In this document: piece by piece, positions 1 through 31,206 of the stretch
Position numbering within the stretch: the stretch's first letter is position 1
How the letters are laid out: every line of letters starts with the position of its first letter
Source of the DNA: Apostichopus japonicus
Lineage: Eukaryota; Echinodermata; Holothuroidea; Aspidochirotida; Stichopodidae
Direction of reading: 5' to 3'
Length of the DNA: 64,000 nucleotides
NCBI RefSeq assembly: GCF_037975245.1
Contig: NC_092576.1
Coordinates: forward strand, 39,827,611 to 39,891,610
Made by a program: the position numbers and the translations under genes
The notes under the pieces: model-generated
The model's database searches: none
Seen by the model: only the letters and a program-made list of their open reading frames with translations
What the model was told of the DNA's origin: nothing

Positions 1-118
1 GAAGGTTAATCAAAGAAAATGTCACATGGCACTCAGTATGTGACAGTTTCAGGTAAAAAAACGTCCAGACTACTATGTGAAAATCTTGCTAAAAAGTTTA
101 AAGTTGAAGGTTTACAGT

Positions 119-418
119 CTTGTTCAAGGCCACACACGACTTTACAATACTTAACCCCTGGTCATTGGGAACTTGTCACACCCACACACTTTACACACAA
201 TTAAAAAATCCCTCCTGGGGCACTACAGTGCAGCCACAAACCGTTGCACACAACTATATTTACAAGTTACCTGGTAAGTTCCCATTTATTCACCTGGGTG
301 AAGAGAGGCAATGGAGATAAAGTGCCTTGCCCAAGGACACAACGCAATAATCTGGCAAGGACTCGAACCTGTAAACCTTAGATCACAAGCCTACTGCCTT
401 AACCACTTGTTCACTATG
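119..418 (-). repeat. tRNA-derived SINE, family A
   Basis: Read on the minus strand, the element begins near 418 with a tRNA-like head: an A-box-like stretch (AAGTGGTTAAGGC) and a B box (GGTTCGAGTCC). A body follows (CTTGGGCAAGGCACTTTATC and the strand around 'caggtaacttg'), then a tail ending near 119. Related copies are at 19803-20100 (minus, full head) and 15481-15715 (plus, body and tail without head). It sits in the intron upstream of the first VCPIP1-like exon seen here. The pol III boxes and repeated copies support a SINE; the family name is unknown to me. Confidence 0.7.
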
Positions 419-714
419 CTCTAGTTAACTGAGATATATATAAATATGTATTTGTGGCACATTCATCTTATAGCTCTGTAAAATATGCAAATGCAGAAAA
501 CAGATAAAAAAATAAAAAAAGTCAACAACTCCAAACAAACTTAGGTAAATCGAAGCAAAACGGAACAGGATGAAATGACAAAACAACTGGGAAATAAACA
601 AACAAGAAAGGGTATTTGCTTTTACTTATCATTACCAGCATTTTGCAGTCACATTATTTTCTCGTTTCAGTTCACCCCCCATCAAGTAATTTTTTCATAA
701 ATCTTGCTTTCCAG

Positions 715-3700
715 ACACAATCTCTCCACAAGGAAGAACTAACCCTCAGTAAGACGGAAAAGGAAATTCAGAGAAGAGTGTCAGAGAATGCTCCGATCCA
801 TCAGCGAAAGTCTCCGTCTAGGATCCATTCAGGGGCTCTGCCCTCTTCCACCAAGGATTCAACTGCGAAGCAGGAAAAATTAAAGACAGTCAGCAAGGGA
901 GTACCGTCTAAGACTGCCGTCTCTGGGACGAAGATTAGACTCTCCACGTCAGATGGGAGACAGGTAAGACCATGTGTGAAAATGAGTAAAGGAGGCTGAC
1001 TGAATCCATGAGTATTGAGACAAATGTTGAAAGAATTTAACTTTCAAAAACCAGTCTTTTTTTATCCTTTTGCTTAGTTAGCAGCGTCATTGGTTAACAA
1101 AATGGTGTTGAAATGTCATTGAAGGATGCTGTAGACTTGTTTTATATGAAGTTTATATAAGTATACATGAAGTTCATATAAGTACATATGAAGTTTATAT
1201 AAGTATATATGAAGTTATATAAAGTATGTATGAAGTTTATGTGAAGTTTATATGTAAATTGAAGTTTATATAAAGTATATATGAAGTCTATATGAAGTTA
1301 ATGTGAAGTATATATGAAGTTCATATAAAGTATGAATTTCATATGAAGTTTATATGAAGTTTATGTGAAGTTTATATAAAATATATATTAACTTTTTGTA
1401 AAGTATATTTATGAAGTTTATAAAAAGTATTGAAATTTATAGATAAAGTATATGTGAAGTTTATATAAAGTATATAAGTTAAATATGACAACGAGGTATT
1501 ATTTGTTATTATTGTATTACTTATTAGAACATATGCAACGATGGATTAACATTAACATTGAGGTCTGGACCCAGGAGTTGACTTCACCATCAAGTTCCCC
1601 TTAAAGGAGCAATCCAGAGATTAAGTCATCTTTCAATATGTTAATATGCTTGAAAACAGAGGAATACTGTAGATAATAGAAACATCAGATGAACTCATAT
1701 TTTCCCAATTCTCTTCAATTATAATATATCAGGATAACAATTTGGCCTAAAGTCATCGTTTAAGGAATGCTTACAGGACCATTCCAGGATGAGAATGTCA
1801 GATAGATAGCCAGTTGGTTATTGCAGGCCTATTCACGGTCATTAAACTGATTATTGGTGGTCATTAAATAAGACATGGTTACGTTCCTTTTTTATTCACA
1901 GTTGACACTGTCATTGGATAACCATACGACTTACGCCCAACTCCAACAGAAGATCAATCAGGAATTGCAGATCCCGATATTCAGGCAGACTATCAAATAT
2001 GGCTTCCCCCCCAAGGAGCTACGGACGCCAACACCGGAGCACGAGAATGACCCTCTGCCCCTTCACCACGGAGACAGAATCACCGTGGAGATAGCGCAAG
2101 ATATCTCAGGTGGGGTGATACAGAGAATGATTTGTCCGGTATCCCATAGCGACGTGTTATGTTAAAATGGGAAAATTGCCAAACATGTCCAAAGATGTAC
2201 AGCAGTTTCTCGTCACAGGAACCATAGTAACTGCTACGCAAAATTTGAACACAAAACAGTAAAATTAAATAAACCTCAAAGTTGCTACACAAGATGTGAG
2301 CACTTTATGGTTCCCTGAAGTTTAAGCCATGGTTCTGTCAATACTAACATATCCCTACCTTTGATAAAGGCCACAGAAACTAGCTCTCTCTTTGCGTAAG
2401 CTATGACCAGGGATTGACTGGCCAGTTGGGCGATCGGGCAGTGCCTCGAGGGCCGAGCATGGCAGGTTACCCACCAGCCTCAGCCAGCTAATCAAATCCC
2501 ATGTTTACATGCACTTTGCTGGCCGTTTGTTTGTTCATTGTTGTCATCTTAAGAGAGAAATAAAAGTCAAGGAGGAAGTATACCCATGTGGGACAGGTTG
2601 TGATGTGAGAGCGTTGTGGTCAAGTGGTTGGAGGCAGTGGACTTGTGATCTAAGATTTTTTTTTGTATTGTCGGCTATGCCATGGATTGCCAGAAATGAC
2701 TGTTTCGACGGGGAGGAGGGGGGAAGTCTGGTGGGGATTGGAGGGATCACATCACCTTAAATCTGCTTCTGGCTACAGCTACTAGTACTGTTACCTATCC
2801 TCTGAAACTGGTCAAGCTCCATTATTATTTCTTCCTCTCTTGTGCTTTATTTTTTCACCAGATTTCCCATCCACATCTAGTGGGTTCTCCTCCGGTAGTC
2901 AGGGTGGGGTAGGATCCATCGGTGGACCTCTCAAGGGCCAAGACGGATGGTCCAAGGACTCCACCATGCAAGAAATCAAGTGGACCATAGCAAGACTGCA
3001 GGAGAATGCAGGTATGGACCCTCTAGGCTCTCCCTGTCAGTCGTGTGAAATTGTCAAACTGGGGTTTAAAGGGATACCCTGGTGGCAGACAATTGGGTAG
3101 TACTAACCTTAAAGAGAAAAATGTCCCACACTGTCAGTTGAAAAGTCCACCTCAATATCTTGGTCCCTAACTCGGGATGTGGTTGATTTGAATGGAACCA
3201 TTGTTTTTGAGTCGTTAAACCCTCCCTCTCTCCAGGGAGTGTACTTCAGTTGGTGGTCTGTGAGGTCACCTCAGGAGGGTTTTCTTCAGAAGCTTTATTT
3301 TGCTTATACTGTATGTAGAAACGTCTTGTCGATTTTTATCCTTGAAATGTGGTATGTCAGGAACGTTTCATCTCTGCACTTTAGAATTACTTAAAAATGG
3401 AATGTTTTGTAGAAATATTACTTCCTTAAGTGAACTTAATAGCAGAAGGAAATTAAAAGCGAAAGAAAAGATTTACAAATCAGGTGCAGTGAAGATAAAC
3501 TTCAATCTTGCTGTTGCCAGATGCAAAATCACTCTACTGTTGCCAGATGCATAAACAAGATATTTCAAAATCTGAAAAAATTCATATCCCCCTCAAAGAT
3601 GCATAACCAAGATATTTTGAAATTTAAATAAAAAAAATTATATACCCTACATACAGAATGTGATGAGGCTGTGGTGTTGTCTCAAACATGCACTAAATTT

Positions 3701-6052
3701 ACATTTTGTTTTTTAAATAATCAACTTCAGCTTACCAGAATATTTCTTTTAAATAAATTAATATAATGGGTTAAATAGATAGGGTTGGTACCAATTATTC
3801 AAAAATGTGTAACTTTTCTTTATGAGAAATGGCAATCACATGAACCAAGGTTCATTCATACTTAGTAAAGATTCCTAAATCCTATTGGTCCATTCAGGTC
3901 AGCTGACCGTGGTTAATCCTGTGAGTAACGCACAGTAAAATTACAGGGCATCACTTTAATAAATCTTTGGTTATATGTTACCAAAAATGTTTTGTTTTAT
4001 GATTGACCCCTTATTAATGTTATCAAAAAATACCACATTAATCATCGAGTAAAGGAAATTTCAAATTGTTTACTTTGAAACTGCTTTTCTGCAAAAGTCT
4101 TAATTTTTAGTCCATTTTATTAAATCATTAACAAACTTATGTTATTGTATTGCAGGTGATGACCTAGAGATTCAGTTGACATCACAGACACTGATTGCAA
4201 ACCTGAAAAAGATGACATTTTGGGAGCACGTGAGGGCGCTCCCGTCGTTGTTTGACAATGGTGGGTTGTTCTACGAAATTGTGAGTCGTGACCTCGGGTT
4301 GAAAGATGGGCATCACTGCATGCTGCCGGGCCTAAAAGAACATGTAAGTGTTGTTTGTTCCTTTCAAATCTATCAGAGTGGGACTAATCTTCAAAACTAA
4401 TCATTGCTAGAAAAAAAAACTATTGCATGTCTTAAAAGAAAAGGTTTTAATCTTTCCTATGATCTTAAGAAGCCGTTTGCTTTCAGTGGACAGGTTGTGG
4501 CTATGTTTTACTTTCATTATCAGGTTTACAGATAGTCTTTGTGAAAAAATGTAAGATTAATTATGGTTATGTTGGAAAAAATCTTAAAACAGCTGTTTTT
4601 TATGAGCAATGTTATGAGCAGTAGGTGTTCTCAGTATTACACAGTTGAATCATGATTTTAGTTTTTCAGAGTAGTCGAAATATGTTGTTTGTATGAAATA
4701 TATGTATGTATGTTTTTATGTATTTTAGACCCACCTGCAAGCAGGAACTCGCGATGAAGCCTCATTGGCTTATCAAAGCTGCAAGCTGACCGAAGTCAGT
4801 CTCTTAGCTTCATATTTTAACGTCCATGATTATGAATTGTCAATTGTCAACAACTCTGTAACTGGACGACATACTGGACCACACTGGTTGAAGAATGCAA
4901 CCTGCAGAAGACTGTTGCTTTTTCTTCTCTGTATTCAATTCAAATTGTCCTGCTTTTTTATGCTTCTTTCACGTTTTCAGTCATTGTATGTTAATTTCTC
5001 CCAAACTTTACCACTGCGTGCTATCGTGTGGCTCTTGGAATGTGATTGAAAATCTGCCGAATAAACCCCCTAAACCCAAAAGTAATAATAACAATGGCCA
5101 AATTTTTCTGCCAATGTTTAATATCCTTCTTGAGACATGAAGTTATTGTGACATATTGATGGATTGAATGAGAACTGCCAGTTAAAGCTCGACTCGCGCA
5201 AGATATCCATTCCTTTCTTACGTTGCCTTTGAGTTTGACATCTAGTAGAAACTTTTTTTTTTTTTCTCCTTTACCAACCGGTTTTGTCTTGTTTTCTTGT
5301 TTCCACAGAGATTTTGTTACAACAAGGACTACGACCGGCTAGAACTCTGTCTGGAGCCGTTGGGACATTTTCCTATCAGTCCGGACGTTGATAAATTAGT
5401 CAGACTGAAAGACATGTCGATGGACCCTACCGCAGCGCATGAAGACCACGACGAACAGAGGGAGACGGTTGCAAAGGGAAGTTGCGGCGAGAGATTTCCA
5501 GGAGCGGGTCAGGCTATCAGCCGGGAAGAGGAGGACGAGATGGAACAGAGTGATTTCAACTCACTAGTCGGAGCGGTCGGCGGTGTAGACCCTCCGGGAG
5601 TGGTGGAAACAGAGGCAGAGGGCAGACTAGGCCAGGGGAAGGTGGAGCAAAACGACGGGAGGGTGCAATCAGATTCCGGGAGACCGTTCACGAATCAGAG
5701 AGACGAGCGGGACGAAACGAGAGGCGATTGGCATCTCGGGGGAGGTAATGAAGGATTCGGAAAAGATTCAGGGAAGGTCGCGGAAGGTGTCTGCGAGGAG
5801 CAAGAGGAACCCATGGACACCCGGGAGGAACCGAATTCACCGTTACCGCAGGTGTCCCTCGTCGCTATGGAGACAGAGGTCCCAGCAGGAGAGCAGGAGG
5901 TAGCGAGCGCCTCGGATGAGCCTTCAAAGGTGGAATCGGAAACCGGAGAACCGGATGAAAAGGGTGCGGCAGAGGATGAGGAGCAGCGGTATGTCACAGT
6001 TAAACTGGGACCGGGTTACACGGTAATAATGAAGGATCAGGAAGAAAAATGA
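715..6052 (+). CDS. VCPIP1: VCPIP1-like deubiquitinase, C-terminal five exons (5' part outside window)
   Basis: Exons: 715-963, 1902-2109, 2862-3011, 4156-4343 and 5309-6052. All have AG/GT borders and the phases agree (0, 0, 1, 1, 0), giving 512 residues and a stop at 6050-6052. Exons 1-2 encode a ubiquitin-like (UBX-like) fold: KIRLSTSDGRQ, then YAQLQQKINQELQIP, IKYGFPPKEL and LPLHHGDRITVEI. Exons 4-5 encode the stretch WEHVRALPSLFDNGGLFYEI, then GLKDGHHCMLPGL, RFCYNKDYDRLELCLEPLGH. That order resembles the C-terminal half of VCPIP1 (VCIP135), the OTU deubiquitinase that works with p97/p47 in Golgi and ER reassembly. The catalytic OTU domain would be upstream of this window and is not seen. 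Exon 5 continues as about 200 residues of Glu/Gly-rich, probably disordered sequence and ends YVTVKLGPGYTVIMKDQEEK. Identification rests on memory of the family; another UBL-containing protein is the alternative. Confidence 0.75.
1130..1490. repeat. AT-rich minisatellite (tatgaagttta-type)
   Basis: Irregular tandem copies of a roughly 20-30 bp unit built from 'atgaagtttatataa' and 'agtatatatgaag'. It lies in the intron between exons 715-963 and 1902-2109 of the VCPIP1-like gene. No coding potential. Confidence 0.75.
2408..2480. repeat. fragment of a dispersed repeat (GC-rich island)
   Basis: A short GC-rich block (gattgactggcc, cgatcgggcagtgcc, gagggccgagc) in an AT-rich intron. It resembles the ends of DNA transposons common in marine invertebrates, but I see no second copy in this window, so the call is weak. 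Confidence 0.3.
4715..4880 (-). repeat. SINE family B, head-less copy
   Basis: Shares a long stretch with 17445-17690: 'ttattggcttatcaaagc'-type sequence, 'gcaagctgac', 'gaagtcagtctcttag', 'acgtccatgattatgaattg' and 'caactctgtaactggacgac'. The 17445-17690 copy continues into a tRNA-like head that this one lacks, so this is a truncated copy. It lies in the last VCPIP1-like intron. Confidence 0.65.
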
Positions 6053-6462
6053 TCCTTTCTTTAGCATAGGTGGAAGCACAAAGCAGAAGTTACTGTTTTA
6101 CAGACAAGTGCTCGATTTGTCCTGGAGTCGAGAATAATTCGAACTTATGCTATCTCTTTGCTATCTTATTGACAGTATGAAATGAAATTAGAAATGAAGG
6201 ATAATAAAGAATGAATATTTCTAATCGAATGATCTACAGCCATTATACCTGACATTCAAAGTCGGTTGATTTCATCAATGGGGTAATATCAACCTAATAT
6301 TTACATTTTAAACTGATGGAGAGCATATTCAGAAACAAACGCTGGAAGTGATGGGTCGAAGATTTTCCCTAATTTTTCAAAAAGAAAGGGTACGCTCAGA
6401 TTTGGTTGTTACAAAGAAAAACTTTATTACTATATTTATGATGCTAAAAAAAGGAAAAAAAA

Positions 6463-6468
6463 AATAAA
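6463..6468 (+). terminator. candidate polyadenylation signal of the VCPIP1-like gene
   Basis: First AATAAA after the stop codon at 6052, giving a 3' UTR of about 430 nt. It sits in an A-rich run, so chance occurrence is possible. A second AATAAA is at about 7390 and could serve a longer 3' UTR. Confidence 0.45.
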
Positions 6469-6479
6469 GTCTGACGAGT

Positions 6480-7440
6480 GGGATAAATAACCTAACTTCA
6501 CGAAGGTGATTATTTTCAAAGGCAGGCAAAAACTACAGACAGTAACTTTAGGGCTTGCATTTTGTCATATAAGGCAAGTGATATTTAATGGTATTTATTA
6601 GGGTTTTTGGTGAAATATTGTTAATTCTGGTTTGGTAGTTCTTGTCTAAATTCCCATACAGTTCTTGTAAACTGTTTATTTAAATCCACATGCAGAATAA
6701 TTCACAGACATTATAATATATTTTAGGTATTACCCACAGAGCTACCGATACTCACTCATATGAATGCTATACGATTTCCAACTTGTCTTTAGCAAACCAA
6801 TAGCCTGAAGTCAATTCTGGGGGGGCAGTGAAGGGGGGGGGGGGGGGTGGGGGATAGTGGGAGAGGGTACAATGAACCAAAAACTTTCAGGTAGTCATTT
6901 CGGCTGACTTGTATTCCTTGTTAAGGGTAAAATCATTCATAACTTTTAAAGTTAGTAGTTTATTACATTCTTTTGTATTTATTTGAAGTAATTCAGACAT
7001 GTGCAGTAAAAACGTGACTACTGGGACAAATCTTCAACAGTGAAGGAGGTGTTGTTGGAATGGATTATCGAATTGAACATTTCGGAACCTCCACCCTCCA
7101 CAACCCCCCCCTCCCCCACCTCTTTCCACCAGTCTGCATAGTAGCAATCACCCACTTCAGCATAACTTCCTTATCATTGTTAGTATTTTATGAGTCACAA
7201 ATGTGTTTTCTACGCATTGACGTCTGTCATAACTGATATAAAAGACATCGCGAGTCCCCCTCTCGAGGAAGAAATCCTCAACAATTTAATGTTTTTTAGT
7301 CGGGTGTTGAAAGGTGGTGAAGTGAAGAAGGAATTGATTAATATTTCATGCATGTCACAGATAATGTTTAAATAATTGTGTTTTTTATGAATAAATAGAA
7401 ATGAAAAACAAAGTATGTTGTCTCTTTGCAATTCTCTGAT
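6480..7440. other. intergenic, no gene seen
   Basis: Contains a G-rich run at about 6823-6855 and a C-rich run at 7086-7120. The short open frames at 7190-7431 overlap on opposite strands and have no recognisable protein character. Confidence 0.6.
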
Positions 7441-7450
7441 GTGATAAGGC

Positions 7451-8510
7451 TAGCACCCCTTATATTTCCCAAAAGTAGTGTCTATAGTTTTGTCCCTACA
7501 GGGCACCCCTAATATTTCCCAATAGTAGTGTCTATAGTTTTGTCCCTACAGAGCATCCCTAATATCTCCCAAAAGCAGTGTCTATAGTTTTGTCCCTACA
7601 GGGCACCCCTAATATTTCCCAATAGTAGTGTCTATAGTTTTGTCCCTACAGGGCACCCCTAATATTTCCCAATAGTAGTGTCTATAGTTTTGTCCCTACA
7701 GAGCATCCCTAATATCTCCCAAAAGCAGTGTCTATAGTTTTGTCCCTATAGGGTACCCCTATTAGTTATCAATAGTAGTGTCTATAGTTTCGTCCCTACA
7801 GATCATCCCTAATATTTCCCGATAGTAGTGTCTATAGTTTTGCCCCTACAGGGCACCCCTAATATCTCCCAAAAGTAGTGTCTATAGTTTTGTCCCTACA
7901 GGGCACCCCTAATATTTCCCAATAGTAGTGTCTATAGTTTTGTCCCTACAGGGCACCCCTAATATTTCCCAATAGTAGTGTCTATAGTTTTGTCCCTACA
8001 GAGCATCCCTAATATCTCCCAAAAGCAGTGTCTATAGTTTTGTCCCTACAGGGCACCCCTAATATTTCCCAATAGTAGTGTCTATAGTTTTGTCCCTATA
8101 GGGTTCCCCTATTATTTATCAATAGTAGTGTCTATAGTTTCATCCCTACAGATCATCCCTAATATTTCCCGATAGTAGTGTCTATAGTTTTGCCCCTACA
8201 GGGCACCCCTAATATCTCCCAAAAGTAGTGTCTATAGTTTTGTCCCTACAGGGCACCCCTAATATTTCCCAATAGTAGTGTCTATAGTTTTGTCCCTATA
8301 GGGTACCCCTATTATTTATCAATAGTAGTGTCTATAGTTTCGTCCCTACAGATCATCCCTAATATTTCCCGATAGTAGTGTCTATAGTTTTGCCCCTACA
8401 GGGCACCCCTAATATTTCCCAATAGTAGTGTCTATAGTTTTGTCCCTATAGGGTACCCCTATTATTTATCCATAGTAGTGTCTATAGTTTTGTCCCTACA
8501 AGGCACCCCT
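7451..8510. repeat. 50-bp minisatellite, about 21 units
   Basis: An exact 50-bp period. Every unit holds the constant core 'agtgtctatagtttt' and '(t/c)ccctaca', preceded by a variable third. At least five unit types can be told apart by the segment 'ccctaatatttcccaata' and its variants (aatatctcccaaaag, attatttatcaata, aatatttcccgata). Their order is not random: the run A-B-A-C-D-E recurs with changes, suggesting multi-unit duplications. Located between the convergent VCPIP1-like and UAP1 genes. Confidence 0.95.
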
Positions 8511-8519
8511 AATATTTCT

Positions 8520-9300
8520 TCCATTACCTCTGACTTGTTGTGAACTTGCATGGGTGTCAAACCTCGCCTTGATCCCCTCTTCCCAAGTTTGACACAATCA
8601 AGAACCATTTCTTGAAACCTGATGGTAATTTATTTTCACTTACTGAGAGCGCTTGAAGCTTAGTTTTGTCAGTTGCACAGCCCCCTCATATCAAATGTTG
8701 CCTACGTCATGGGATTAATTTGACTATACATAAAAAGTAGCCTTTCACACCAGAGGCATCCAGAAATGCGTTCTCCCATCTCGCCAGGCATATTAATCAC
8801 CCGATTTGATGACGAGGAAGAACACGAAGAAGAATAAACACACAATGCATACGGATTCAGATTCATAATATAATTTTAATAGTCTTTAATGCAAGAACCA
8901 AAATTGAAAATATTGATGTTTATAGAGCAACGGAAAAGCTACTTCGAAAGGAATTCTGCTTGCCTAAAGATAAATTTGGCAAATAAAGAGAGTGAACGAC
9001 TAATTTGTACCATGACTTAAAACAGGTTTACAATACATAACAGCATCTGGAATAAATTTGGAGAAGACTCATAAAATGCCAGAATATGAGTTCCGACACA
9101 ATCACATGGACCAGCCAGCCGGGCGATGCCGTTGCGCGTATACAACTGTATGCTCATCTATTCTGTGTTGGTCTGTCACGTGTACGGAGAGAGGTAATGA
9201 TAGCTGTCCAGCAAGTGACACTTTTGTGAAATTTCCTGCTCCACAGTTTACCTAACAAACTGCAGTGTATTCAGGGCCCTATCGATCTTGAATGACGACA
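8520..9300. other. intergenic, no gene seen
   Basis: Unique-looking AT-rich sequence. A short frame at 9058-9255 has no recognisable features. Confidence 0.5.
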
Positions 9301-9329
9301 ACAGCGGGCTGATACCATATGGGACCATG

Positions 9330-10010
9330 TTGTACGAACGCAACAGCCGTGTGTTAGTAGTGTGATCATATTTCAGCCCTGTTGCACGAGTACATGAGTG
9401 TTGAGAACACATTCTGAACTACAGTATGTTGTGTGAATACCAAAGTGGTGTGAATATATTTTCAGCCCCATTGTATGAATACATGAGTGTTGTGACGACA
9501 TTCTGAGCCATGTTGTGTGAATACAACAGTGGTGTAATCACATTCTCAGTCATGTTGTATGGATACAAGAGTGTTGTGGGGATGTTCTGAGTGCTGTTGT
9601 GTGAATACAAGTGGTTTGATTATATTCTCAGCTCTGCTGTTTGAGTACATGAGTTTGTGACCACATTCATGGCCATGCTGTGTGAATGAATAAAAACAAG
9701 AGGTGTGATCACATTCTCAGTCCTATTGTATGATTACAAGAGTGTTGTGACAATCTTATGTGTGCAGTTGTGTGAATACAACAGTGGTGTGATCACATTC
9801 TCAGTCCTATAGTATGAATACAAGAGTGTTGTGACAATCTTCTGTGTGCTGTTGTGTGATTACAACAGTGGTGTAATTATATTATCAGCCCGGCTGTTAG
9901 AGTACACGAGTGATGTGACCACATTCTGAGCCATGTTGTGTGAATATAAGAGCAATGTAATCACATTCTCAGCCCTGTTGTTTGAGTACAACAGCAATGT
10001 ATTCATGTCA
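9330..10010. repeat. 42-bp minisatellite, about 16 diverged units
   Basis: The unit is close to 42 bp: 'ttgtgtgaatacaacagtgg', then 'tgtaatcacattctcag' and 'tcatg'. Because 42 is a multiple of three, one minus-strand frame stays open for 64 codons and reads as a 14-residue repeat (YSHNMTENVITPLL). That is a by-product of the period, not evidence for a gene. Confidence 0.85.
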
Positions 10011-10014
10011 GAGC

Positions 10015-12456
10015 ATTTAGCCATTTGAGTAATTTTACTTCAACTACTCAATTGCAAGGCGATCTTTTACATTAGCCATCGTGGTGAAACAGTAGGTAAA
10101 TAGACACATTTGACCATCATCACCTAAATGCAATTCACTTAATATTTCCTACAAAAACAAATTTTCAATTGAAATTATTTAGAACTACATAGTAGCAAAG
10201 TATGCCATCAATATCATGAAATTAACAATTTAAATATATTACATTAACAAAAGGTCAAATTCAATATGAATTGTGATCAGTAGAAAGATCAATCCACAGC
10301 AAAGAAATAAGAAATGTACATTTTAATATGAAAATAGAATAATTTAAAATGCCAACAAGAAACCCAAAGGATATGCTGCCAATTGAAGGGATTAAAAATC
10401 CCTTTCAAGATAACTGTCTCAACAACATTGAATCATTCTTAATTCGGAAGTAAAATAAACATTCCCAAGGGCAGTCATGAAAAGTTGCCAATATCTCCTA
10501 CAACCTGGTGAACTCCTACCCTCCCTGACCCTCTGCCAACCCTACCAACCCCTCACCTTCCCCTCAATTTCATGCTTACACTCTTCTTTTTACATTAGTA
10601 ATCATCTTACCTCTGTAAATGGATTTCTTTGTACAATCATAGGTATTACACATCCTCCAATCTCTATTTCTTTTGCCAATCGTCTCTTAGATTCCCCATC
10701 CTCACAATTACATTTATGGATTCACAACTCTTTCTGTTTCAACTGAAGACTTTAAGAAACACCTCCCTTCTGTTTGATCTATTGCACTATTGAGGAACAT
10801 GTCTACCAATTGTTCTTTTCTCTTTTGTTATTTTTCTATTGTTCCTTTTCTATTGTTCATTTTCTATTGTTCCTTTTCTATTGTTCCTATTTCTCTACCA
10901 GTGCCAAGGTGTCTTTCAATCATATCTGTTGGGGTTTGTTTTCCCCTCCTTTGACCAACAGTTTTCCTATCTATACCATCTCTTTCTCTGTCCTTCCAAT
11001 CAGCTAATCATAGTCAAAACATTCGGATCTTGTCCTTGTGCTGCATATTAGAGGGGAACAAAGTATAAACTTATCCAATGTTTATCAACAACAAAGGCAT
11101 ATCAGCCATGCAGACTTCTCCATTGAAGACCAATTCCAATATGTATTATGACAACATCTGCAAACTTGAATTCCACTATGGTCAGAGTGGACGAGGGCTT
11201 AACGTCTTCTTTTGTGCTTAACACCCTTTTCAAACCACTTCATGAAAACACCATGTCTTTTACCCACAATTAACAAAACATCAGCTTCTCTTCCAGAAAT
11301 CAAACTTGGTCACAAACTATGCAAATTTTGGTCCCAAAGTCCATTCCCATTGGACGAGGAATGTGGTCAAGAATTCGTCGATAGGATTTTCATGTCCTTC
11401 GAAAATGGCGTCTGGTACATGAAACCCCTCATAAAAAAACCTTCTGTGGTTATACAGATTAAGCGCAGGAAGAAAAAAAATAACCGGGTATACAACACTA
11501 ACGAGCAAAGGATGCTAGAAATGGTGCATTTTTAAATGACAAACGGCAACGATGGTTCTCAGGTCTTGCATCACCTGGAAGTAAGACACTGCAAAAAACT
11601 TGAGTACAGAAAGCAGCTTGCCATAAATAGCCATTATATTCATTTCTATTGTTATGTATAAACATGAAAAGACCTCACAGTGGTATCAACTTTATGGGAA
11701 TCAATATTGCCAACAGTTGTCCCAGAAATAACTATCACAGGAACATGTAATTACTGAAGACCGACATCCTTCTCTTATTGCTATCTTTAGTAACTTTTAT
11801 TTTGTCTATTACTAACACTGAGAAATTGTGTTTCCGTTCTCTTTTTGTGAGTGGGAGTAGTGATGGAGATGAAGTTGGTCCAACAGAAATCCTTGATAAC
11901 GCTTTATTTGTTTTTTTTTTGGGGGGGGGGAACAAGTCAAAATTGATCCATAATAATAATCTAAACCACTATCGGGCTAAGGACATCCCAATAAGCGATT
12001 TGATGCACAGCGCTCAAAAAGTTAAAAAAGTTTGAAATTTCAGATTGATTAAAGATGTTACATGTGAATAGTCACAGATATGAAACCTTGATGGCCGAGA
12101 AGCCCCCAAATTAGTGACCAACGAAATGTGAACGGTAAATACCAGCTTGGCTCACAAATGTTACACTATTTGGCATCGCATGGATGCTTATAGATATAAA
12201 AACAATCGGCAGTATGCTCACATGACCAAAGGGATGTATAAACTAACACAAACTTATCATAAAGTCACAAAAGGTAGAAATTATCAAAGATATAAATGCT
12301 ATGACATTGTTCATATCATGCCATAAACTGAAATAGCTCGGACACTTTGAATGTTTAGGAGGATTGAAGAGGGGGTAATTCAATATTTGGAATGGTTTAG
12401 CAGTCAGGTAGATATACGGGAATCGTCCTAGCCTGCAGACCTATTGCACACGATCA
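10015..12456. other. intergenic and probable UAP1 3' UTR, no other gene seen
   Basis: The minus-strand 3' UTR of UAP1 extends down from 12456 for an unknown distance. A candidate minus-strand AATAAA (plus-strand 'tttatt') is at about 11904. 10840-10890 is a short tandem repeat of 'ttctattgttcctt'. A T/G run is at 11911-11930. Open frames at 10477-11051 and 11212-11535 show no recognisable domain. Confidence 0.5.
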
Positions 12457-31172
<18,716 letters not shown>

Positions 31173-31175
<3 letters not shown>

Positions 31176-31206
31176 TATGGTTAGCTGACTTTACTACGTA
31201 CGGTAC
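31173..31206 (-). promoter_or_regulatory. UAP1: UAP1 start codon and 5' UTR part of exon 2
   Basis: On the minus strand a strong acceptor (ccttgtttcag) precedes a 31-nt leader and ATG at 31175-31173. The peptide MDVDSLRNKLSSLGQEHLLD then follows, a good N terminus for UAP1. The intron upstream runs to the donor at 31981. Confidence 0.8.

Noticed and set aside
616-714. Start of the first VCPIP1-like exon at 616
   Set aside because: Upstream part of that frame is intron; the acceptor TTTCCAG at 708-714 and phase fit put the exon start at 715. A CAG at 668-670 is an alternative acceptor but adds Ser/Asn/Phe residues with no family match.
7451-8510. Regular array resembling a CRISPR
   Set aside because: Units abut each other with no unique spacers, and the host is a eukaryote; it is a minisatellite.
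9419-9610. Minus-strand frame with a 14-residue repeat
   Set aside because: The 42-bp minisatellite period is a multiple of three, so one frame stays open by chance.
11212-11535. 107-codon plus-strand frame in the UAP1 3' flank
   Set aside because: Overlaps another frame on the opposite strand and lacks recognisable features.
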